A stretch of 10,696 nt of DNA. Origin: Candidatus Aminicenantes bacterium UBA4085. Its GTDB lineage: Bacteria; Acidobacteriota; Aminicenantia; Aminicenantales; UBA4085. Position numbers and translations under genes: made by a program. Shown here piece by piece: positions 5,207 through 10,696 of this stretch; the first letter of the stretch is position 1, and the number at the start of each line of letters is the position of its first letter. The DNA is taken from contig DFYJ01000049.1 in assembly GCA_002383325.1 (NCBI GenBank), positions 1-10,696 of the forward strand, given 5' to 3'. The notes beneath the pieces are model-generated. The model made no database searches and was not told the DNA's origin. It saw nothing but the letters and a program-made list of their open reading frames with translations.

Positions 5207-6649
5207 ATGCCCCATGCCCGCCGTATCGCCTTCGCTCTTGTCATCATCACCGCGCTGCTTCTTCCCGCCTGCGGTCCGAGAGCCGACAAGCCGGGTCAGA
5301 CCGTCTCCCCCGCCGACCCGCGGCTGGCCGGCTCCTCGCGCGAGGACAAGGGCGGCTGGGCCTTCGTCCACCTCCAAGGAACGCCCCGCGAGATCGGGTT
5401 CCAGCATGGCTGGCACCTGGCCGCGGAGATCGACGACCTCCTCAAGACCATGGCTTTCTACTTCCCCAAGGCCGCGGGCAAGGACTGGGCCTTCTTCAGG
5501 GAAGCGGCCGAGCGGATGTTCTGGCCCAAGATGGACCAGGAGTACAAGGACGAGGTTGAGGGCATCGCCGAGGGGCTGCGGGCCCGTCGGCCCGAGCTGG
5601 CTTATGACAAGATCGACATCACCGCCCTCAACGGCTGGATCGAGCTGGCCTGGTACTACATCCCCTGGTTGGCCGACAAGGCCCAGCCCGGCGCGGGCGA
5701 CAACAAGGCCCCGGCCTACTGCAGCGCCTTCGTCGCGGTCGGCAGCACCACCGCCGACGGCGGCATCGTCATGGCCCACAACAACTGGACCGAATACATC
5801 CTCGGCCAGCGCTGGAACGTCGTGCTGGACATCGTCCCGGCCGCCGGCAAGCGCCTGATCATGGACGCCATGCCCGGCTACATCCACAGCGGCGACGACT
5901 TCGTGGTCAACGCCGCCGGCCTGATGGTCACCGAGACGACCATGGCCCAGTACAAGGGCTTCCGCGAGGAAGGCACGCCCGAGTTCGTCAGGGCTCGGAG
6001 AGCGGCCCAGTATGGAGCGACGATCGACGACTTTGTCCGAATCATGACCGAAGACAACAACGGCGCCTACGCCAACGACTGGCTGGTGGCCGATCTCAAT
6101 GCCGGCGAGATCGCCCGGGTCGAAGTCGGCCTCAAGAGCCACCGCGTCTGGCGGACCAAGGACGGCTACTACGTCGGGGCCAACTTCCCGGTGGGCGAGC
6201 AGGTCATCGCCGAGGAGACGACGTTCGATCCCAAGAATTTGAAGCAATCCGTCTGCGTTCGGCGGACACGTTGGGAGCAGCTGATGGAGGACAACAAGGG
6301 CAAGATCGACGCCGAGAAGGCCATGGCTTTCCTGGGAGATCATGTGGACGCTTCCACGGGAACCGCGGCCGACAATGCCAACGTCCTCTGCGGCCACGTC
6401 GAAGGCGACGCCAAGGGCCTCCCCGAGTTCTCCTGGGCGCCCTTCTATCCGGGCGGAGCCGTCCAAGGCAAAGTCACGACCGGCGCCCTGGCCCGGGAGA
6501 TGAAGCTGTGGGGCCGCATGGGCCATCCCTGCGGACGCGACTTCATCGCCTCCGACTTCGTCAAGCTGCGGCCCGAGTGGGCCTGGCAAGTCCCCTACCT
6601 GAAAGATATGAAGGCCAATCCCTGGACCTTGTTCGAAGCCAAAAAGTGA
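5207..6649 (+). CDS. Lipoprotein hydrolase, peptidase C45 / phospholipase-B-like family
   Basis: This N-terminal-nucleophile family (acyl-CoA:6-APA acyltransferase and phospholipase-B-like hydrolases) cleaves amide or ester bonds and usually activates itself by cutting before a catalytic Cys. The 480-residue protein begins with a basic, hydrophobic signal and a lipobox ending LLPAC (Cys22), so it is probably anchored to a membrane outside the cytoplasm. Typical family motifs follow: GTPREIGFQHG (58-68), then APAYCSAFVAVGS with the candidate nucleophile Cys172, and IVMAHNNWTEY (187-197). The start ATG has GAGGAGGG six bases upstream. The substrate is not evident. It is followed after 16 bases by an aldo/keto reductase on the same strand. 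The assignment to the broad family is fairly firm, but the choice between amidase, acyltransferase and phospholipase is open. Confidence 0.75.
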   Translation: MPHARRIAFALVIITALLLPACGPRADKPGQTVSPADPRLAGSSREDKGGWAFVHLQGTPREIGFQHGWHLAAEIDDLLKTMAFYFPKAAGKDWAFFREAAERMFWPKMDQEYKDEVEGIAEGLRARRPELAYDKIDITALNGWIELAWYYIPWLADKAQPGAGDNKAPAYCSAFVAVGSTTADGGIVMAHNNWTEYILGQRWNVVLDIVPAAGKRLIMDAMPGYIHSGDDFVVNAAGLMVTETTMAQYKGFREEGTPEFVRARRAAQYGATIDDFVRIMTEDNNGAYANDWLVADLNAGEIARVEVGLKSHRVWRTKDGYYVGANFPVGEQVIAEETTFDPKNLKQSVCVRRTRWEQLMEDNKGKIDAEKAMAFLGDHVDASTGTAADNANVLCGHVEGDAKGLPEFSWAPFYPGGAVQGKVTTGALAREMKLWGRMGHPCGRDFIASDFVKLRPEWAWQVPYLKDMKANPWTLFEAKK

Positions 6650-6665
6650 GAGAGAGGACAAGCGA

Positions 6666-7640
6666 ATGACGATCGCCCTGCGTCGGCTCGGACAATCCGA
6701 CCTCATGGTCACCCCGGTCGGGCTGGGATGCTGGCAGTTCAGCCAGGGCCGGGGTTTCAACAAGTACTGGCCGGCCCTGCCGGAGGAGGAGATCGAGGCG
6801 GTCGTGGCCGCTTCGCTTGACGGCGGGATCAACTGGTTCGACACGGCCGAAGCCTACGGCGGGGGCGAGTCCGAGCGGCAGCTCTCCCGCGTCCTGCAGA
6901 AGGCCGGCCGCCGTCCGGGCGAAGTCATCGTGGCCACCAAGTGGATGCCTGTCCTGCGCCGGGCCGGCAGCATTGGAGAGACGATCTCAGAGCGGATCGA
7001 GTGTCTTGCTCCCTACCCCATCGACCTGCACCAGATCCACAATCCCGCCTCGCTGTCCTCGGTCGAGAAGCAGGCCCGGGCCATGGCCGCCCTGGTCAAG
7101 GCGAAGAAGATCCGGTACGTCGGTGTGTCCAACTTCGGGGCTAAGCGGATGCGCGAAACCCACCGAATCCTGGCCGAGGAGGGCATCCCCCTCGTCTCCA
7201 ACCAGGTCCACTACAGCCTGATGCACCGCAAGATCGAAAAGAGCGGCGTGCTCGACGCGGCCAAGGAGCTGGGCGTCGCGATCATCGCCTACTCGCCGCT
7301 GGAGCAGGGCGTGCTGACCGGACGCTTCCACGACGATCCCGGCCAGGTCAAGGCCCTGCAGGGCATCCGCAAGTGGCGCGGGTTCTACCGGAGCAAGGCC
7401 CTGGACCGCAGTCGCGAGCTGATCGACGCCCTCAGGCAGGTAGCCGAGCGGCATGGCGCGACACCCGCCCAGGCGGCGCTCGCATGGCTCTTCACCTTCC
7501 ACGGCAACACGGTCGTGGTCATCCCGGGCGCGAGCAAGCGCAGCCAGGCGGAATCCAACGCAGCCGCCATGGGCTTGACCCTCTCCCCGGCCGATCTGGC
7601 CTGCCTGGACGAGATTTCGCAGCCGTTTGCGGGTGACTGA
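6666..7640 (+). CDS. Aldo/keto reductase
   Basis: A cytosolic NADPH-dependent oxidoreductase of the TIM-barrel aldo/keto reductase superfamily, 324 residues, full length. The catalytic tetrad is in place: Asp59 and Tyr64 in NWFDTAEAYGGGESE, Lys92 in VATKW and His125 in DLHQIHNP. Cofactor-binding motifs are visible at VGVSNF, AYSPLEQGVLTG and the C-terminal IPGASKRSQAESN. No signal peptide is present. It starts 16 bases after the lipoprotein gene with AGAGAGGA as ribosome site, so the two are probably co-transcribed. The natural aldehyde, ketone or sugar substrate cannot be read from the sequence. Confidence 0.88.
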   Translation: MTIALRRLGQSDLMVTPVGLGCWQFSQGRGFNKYWPALPEEEIEAVVAASLDGGINWFDTAEAYGGGESERQLSRVLQKAGRRPGEVIVATKWMPVLRRAGSIGETISERIECLAPYPIDLHQIHNPASLSSVEKQARAMAALVKAKKIRYVGVSNFGAKRMRETHRILAEEGIPLVSNQVHYSLMHRKIEKSGVLDAAKELGVAIIAYSPLEQGVLTGRFHDDPGQVKALQGIRKWRGFYRSKALDRSRELIDALRQVAERHGATPAQAALAWLFTFHGNTVVVIPGASKRSQAESNAAAMGLTLSPADLACLDEISQPFAGD

Positions 7641-7714
7641 GAGGGAATTATGGTATCTTGGCCCTTATGGCCCCGGCGGGGTCTGCCTCGCCGGTCGTTC
7701 GCAGAACATCTTCT

Positions 7715-7720
7715 AGGAGG
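7715..7720 (+). promoter_or_regulatory. Ribosome binding site that fixes the metalloprotease start
   Basis: A perfect AGGAGG stands six bases before ATG 7727. The longer in-frame start at 7658 has no ribosome site and would place 23 polar residues before a signal peptide, so it is rejected. Confidence 0.75.
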
Positions 7721-7726
7721 TTTCGG

Positions 7727-10207
7727 ATGAAACGCTGGCTCATCGTCGTCCTGGCGGCGGCCCTCATGCTGCCCCTCATAGCCCAGGACAAGCCCCAAGA
7801 CCCGCCCAAGCCTCCGGCCCAAGCCGCCCAGGTTAAGCCGGACGCCCCCGCGGCCAAGCCGCAGGAGAGCGAGCCCAAGCCCTATGACAAGGTCGTCACG
7901 CCCGACTTCAAGACCCAGGCAGGCCTCTTCAAGGCCCACACATCCAAGGGCAAGCTCCTGCTGGAGATCCCCAAGGCCGAGCTGGGCCGGGATTTCCTGC
8001 TGGTCGTCCAGATCAAAGGCAGCCCCAGCAGCGCGAGCTACCCCGGCCAGAGTGTCGACGACATGGTCGTCCGCTGGGAGCTGCGGGAGAACAAGGTCCT
8101 GCTGCGGGCCGTCTCCTACGCCAACATCGCCGACCCCAACGATCCGATCAAGAAGGGTGTCGAGGCCATGAACACGGCCACGGTCATGATGGCCTTCAAT
8201 GTCGAAGCCCTGGCCGCGGACGGCTCCCCGGTCTTCGACGCCACCAAGCTCTTCACCTCCGACGTCAACGAGATCCCGGTCAAGAAGCGGGTCGGGGGAA
8301 TGAGCTTGGACGCCGCCCGCACGTTCCTGGAGAAGGTCCGGGTCTACCCCATCAACTTGAACGTCGAGGCCCTGCAGACCTTCAACCCCAAGCCGGCCAC
8401 CCTGCCGGCCGGCATTCCGCCCCAGTACGCCGACATGCTGCCCTCGCCGCCGAGCCCGACGGCCCTGGTCCACTACTCCTTCGTCAAGCTGCCCGAGAAG
8501 CCGATGATGGGCCGCCTTTACGACAACCGGGCCCCTTTCTTCACCCACAGCCACACCGACTACAGCCGGCCCGATCACGAGACGCGGGTCCGTCAGTTCA
8601 TCGCCCGCTGGCGGCTGGAGAAGAAGAACCCGGCCGCGGCCAAGAGTGAGCCGGTCAAGCCGATCGTCTTCTACATCGACCCGGCCACGCCCAAGAAGTG
8701 GGTCCCCTACGTCAAGATGGGCGTGGAAGCCTGGCAGCCCGCCTTCGAGCAGGCCGGTTTTCTGAAGGCCATCGTAGCCAAAGAGGCGCCGACCCCCCAG
8801 GAGGATCCCGACTGGTCGGCCGACGACGCCCGTTACTCCGTCATCCGCTGGGTGCCCTCGACCACGGCCAACGCCATGGGCCCCCACGTCTCCGACCCGA
8901 GAAGCGGCGAGATCCTGGAAGCCGACGTCGAGATCTACCACAACGTCCAGCAGCTGGCCCGCGACTGGTATTGGGTCCAGTCGGGCCCGCTCGACCCCAA
9001 GGCCAAGACCCTGCCCCTGCCCGACGAGACCATGGGCGAGATTCTCCTCTACATCATCACCCACGAGGTCGGCCACTCGCTGGGCCTGCCCCACAACTTC
9101 AAGGCTTCGGCCCTCTACACCATCGAGCAGATCCGGGACAAGAACTGGGTCAAGAAGAACAGCCACGTCCCGACCCTGATGGACTATGCCCGCTTCAACT
9201 ACGTGGCCCAGCCCGAAGACGGGATCGACCCCAAGGACCTCATCCCCAAGATCGGCCCCTATGACAACTTCATCATCCACTGGGGCTACACGCCCATCCC
9301 GGCGGCCAAGACGCCCGACCAGGAAAAGCCGACCCTCAACGAGTGGACCCAGGTCCAGGACAAGACCCCCTACCTGCGCTTCAGCACCGCCGGCACGCGA
9401 GGCACGGACCCCGGCGAGGAGACCGAAGCGGTCGGCGACATCGACGCCGTCAAGGCCACCACTCTGGGCTTCAAGAATCTGCGGCGGGCCACGGCCATGT
9501 TGCCGAAGGCCGTCCTCAAGCCCGGCGAGGACTACGAGCAGTTCGAGCACATGTACGGGGCCATCTGGGACCAGGCCAGGCTCGAGACCGGCCACGTGGC
9601 CAACATCATCGGCGGCTACGACAGCGAGCCCAAGGCCGGCACGGCCGAGGGCGTGCGGTTCGCGCCGATCGGAAAGGACCGGCAAAAGCAGGCCATCGCC
9701 TTCCTGAACGACAACATCTTCAAGACGCCCGATTGGCTGCTGCCCGCCGACGTCCTGCGCAAGATCGAGCCGACCAGCGGCCAGGCCCGGGTGCTGTCCC
9801 TGCAGCAGGCTGCTCTCGGGAGCATCCTCAGCTCGGCCCGCCTTCTCCGCCTGCAGGAGCATCAGGCCATCCTGGGCGACCAGGCCTACACGACGGCCCA
9901 GATGCTGGCCGACCTTCGGGGAAGCATCTTCTCCGAGCTGGTGAGCGCGGCAAAAGTGGATCCCTACCGCCGCAATCTACAGCGAACCTACATCGACATG
10001 CTCATCGCCAAGCTAAATCCGCCGTCGGCTCCGGCCGGCGCTCAGGCGTCCGTCGCGGCGATCAAGGACGACAGCCGCGGGGCGATCCGGGCCGAGCTGA
10101 AGGGCATTCTGGGCCTCCTCAGTGTCGGCGCCGCTGATGAGTTCACTAGGACGCACCTGGCCGACCTGAAGGACCAGATCACCCAGGCTCTCGAGCCCAG
10201 GAAGTAA
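7727..10207 (+). CDS. Secreted zinc-dependent metalloprotease, DUF5117/DUF4953 family
   Basis: The 826-residue protein has a signal peptide (MKRWLIVVLAAALMLPLIAQ) and a Pro/Lys/Ala-rich linker (about 21-54). An N-terminal DUF5118-like segment starts around PYDKVVTPDFKTQAGLFKAH, followed by a DUF5117-like region, and the catalytic DUF4953-type part contains HEVGHSLGLPH (His446, Glu447, His450, His456). This is the extended HExxHxxGxxH zinc site of metzincin-like proteases. PTLMDYARFNY (Met485) fits the Met-turn that supports such a site. The domain order follows the known architecture for secreted bacterial proteins of this type, often of 800-900 residues, so it appears full length. It probably degrades extracellular or periplasmic protein; the substrate is unknown. 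It starts 86 bases after the aldo/keto reductase. A weak promoter (TTGCGG, 16 bases, TATGGT at 7649-7654) may lie between. A terminator follows the stop. Confidence 0.88.
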   Translation: MKRWLIVVLAAALMLPLIAQDKPQDPPKPPAQAAQVKPDAPAAKPQESEPKPYDKVVTPDFKTQAGLFKAHTSKGKLLLEIPKAELGRDFLLVVQIKGSPSSASYPGQSVDDMVVRWELRENKVLLRAVSYANIADPNDPIKKGVEAMNTATVMMAFNVEALAADGSPVFDATKLFTSDVNEIPVKKRVGGMSLDAARTFLEKVRVYPINLNVEALQTFNPKPATLPAGIPPQYADMLPSPPSPTALVHYSFVKLPEKPMMGRLYDNRAPFFTHSHTDYSRPDHETRVRQFIARWRLEKKNPAAAKSEPVKPIVFYIDPATPKKWVPYVKMGVEAWQPAFEQAGFLKAIVAKEAPTPQEDPDWSADDARYSVIRWVPSTTANAMGPHVSDPRSGEILEADVEIYHNVQQLARDWYWVQSGPLDPKAKTLPLPDETMGEILLYIITHEVGHSLGLPHNFKASALYTIEQIRDKNWVKKNSHVPTLMDYARFNYVAQPEDGIDPKDLIPKIGPYDNFIIHWGYTPIPAAKTPDQEKPTLNEWTQVQDKTPYLRFSTAGTRGTDPGEETEAVGDIDAVKATTLGFKNLRRATAMLPKAVLKPGEDYEQFEHMYGAIWDQARLETGHVANIIGGYDSEPKAGTAEGVRFAPIGKDRQKQAIAFLNDNIFKTPDWLLPADVLRKIEPTSGQARVLSLQQAALGSILSSARLLRLQEHQAILGDQAYTTAQMLADLRGSIFSELVSAAKVDPYRRNLQRTYIDMLIAKLNPPSAPAGAQASVAAIKDDSRGAIRAELKGILGLLSVGAADEFTRTHLADLKDQITQALEPRK

Positions 10208-10225
10208 CCCATCGCTTTCTCTCAT

Positions 10226-10257
10226 CCCCCCGCCGGACCCGCCGGCGGAGGGATTTT
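10226..10257 (+). terminator. Rho-independent terminator after the metalloprotease
   Basis: CCCCCCGCCGG (10226-10236) and CCGGCGGAGGG (10242-10252) pair over 11 positions with one C-A mismatch, around a five-base loop. ATTTTCTCTT follows immediately. It should end the lipoprotein-reductase-protease transcript, 18 bases after the stop codon. Confidence 0.75.
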
Positions 10258-10275
10258 CTCTTCGCGAGGCTCCCC

Positions 10276-10696
10276 ATGCGGATCTCCGGTTTTCTCGCCG
10301 CCTTCACCCTTCTCGCGGCGGGGTTCCATGGCCCCGTCAGCCCGCCGTCCGCTTCGCCCGGCGCCGCCGCGCCGCATTCCGCCTTGAGCCTGGATGAAGG
10401 GTTCCGCAACGTCCCCATCGAATCGCGGATGAGGCTCTACTGGCGCGTCTTCGGCCCGGCTTGGACCAAGCCCGAGATCGACCGCCAGCTCGAGATCATC
10501 AAAAAGTCGGGCGCCGGGGGAGTCACCATCTATTTTCTCTACCCGGTTGAAGTCGACGATCCCGGCCGCGGCATCGTCAACCAGCGCTTCGGATCTCCGG
10601 ATTTCCTGCGAACGTTCGGATACGCGGCCCGCAAGGCCGCGGAGCTCGGCCTGCGCCTCACGGTCAACGCCGGGACCGGCTGGCCCTTCGGCGGGC
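10276..10696 (+). CDS. Secreted glycoside hydrolase, GH106-like (alpha-L-rhamnosidase type), N-terminal part
   Basis: The gene runs off the right edge after 140 codons, so only the N-terminus is seen. It starts with a signal peptide (MRISGFLAAFTLLAAG) and an Ala/Pro/Ser-rich stretch. Then come MRLYWRVFGPAWTKPEIDRQ, the segment LEIIKKSGAGGVTIYFLYPV, and GSPDFLRTFGYAARKAAELG followed by LRLTVNAGTGWPFGG. The order of an early W, a helix with K-x-S/A-G-x-G-G-V, a SPxFLRTF segment and a GTGWPFGG end is what I associate with GH106-like enzymes that remove rhamnose from glycans. The catalytic region lies outside the window. GAGG at 10266-10269 is six bases before ATG 10276. The start is only 18 bases beyond the terminator T-tract. 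Confidence 0.65.
   Translation, partial: MRISGFLAAFTLLAAGFHGPVSPPSASPGAAAPHSALSLDEGFRNVPIESRMRLYWRVFGPAWTKPEIDRQLEIIKKSGAGGVTIYFLYPVEVDDPGRGIVNQRFGSPDFLRTFGYAARKAAELGLRLTVNAGTGWPFGG

Noticed and set aside
5147..6844. A long minus-strand open frame opposite the C45-like lipoprotein gene
   Set aside because: Shadow of the plus-strand gene. It shows no recognisable motif and crosses two real genes and their promoter.
7658..7726. Longer N-terminus for the metalloprotease
   Set aside because: AGGAGG stands at the right distance before ATG 7727, and the signal peptide begins there. The extension has no ribosome site.
7385..9862. A very long open frame on the minus strand opposite the metalloprotease
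   Set aside because: It is the antisense shadow of a GC-rich gene. Its translation is a low-complexity run of Gly, Val, Leu, Asp and Arg with no domain, while the plus strand has a signal peptide, ribosome site and zinc motif.

Overview
The window is GC-rich and compactly coded. It reads like a Gram-negative bacterium that secretes many hydrolases: a lipoprotein hydrolase, a large secreted zinc metalloprotease and the start of a secreted glycoside hydrolase lie close together. This mix, and the style of the phosphonate proteins, suggests an uncultivated Acidobacteriota/Aminicenantes-type lineage. That is an impression from protein families, not a measurement.

Left part (1-3765): the remains of a phosphonate biosynthesis locus. 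The left edge holds the end of an insertion sequence (transposase tail, then a non-coding end to about 155) that cuts into an iron-type alcohol dehydrogenase resembling phosphonoacetaldehyde reductase (minus strand). Next on the minus strand is a CDP-alcohol phosphatidyltransferase that has lost its middle and its start. Divergent from it on the plus strand are a PEP mutase, missing most of its fused N-terminal cytidylyltransferase domain, and an intact phosphonopyruvate decarboxylase. Before damage, the set could have converted PEP to phosphonopyruvate, phosphonoacetaldehyde and then 2-hydroxyethylphosphonate, activated that with CTP and transferred it to an alcohol acceptor, for example to make a phosphonolipid. 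Three separate lesions fall within the first 1.6 kb, so the locus is either decaying after IS activity or partly mis-assembled.

Middle (3766-5074): a 53-base nested hairpin, then a promoter carrying three copies of GATATCA exactly 11 bp apart. This drives a tightly overlapping three-gene unit: an SPFH-domain membrane protein, a 56-residue Arc-like ribbon-helix-helix protein and a 26-residue single-span membrane peptide. The layout suggests an autoregulated membrane-stress or membrane-microdomain module, and it is the most interesting intact unit in the window.

Right part (5075-10696): a good sigma-70-like promoter, then a C45/phospholipase-B-like lipoprotein, an aldo/keto reductase and a DUF5117-type zinc metalloprotease on one strand. 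A rho-independent terminator follows, and then the 5' end of a secreted GH106-like glycosidase that runs off the window.
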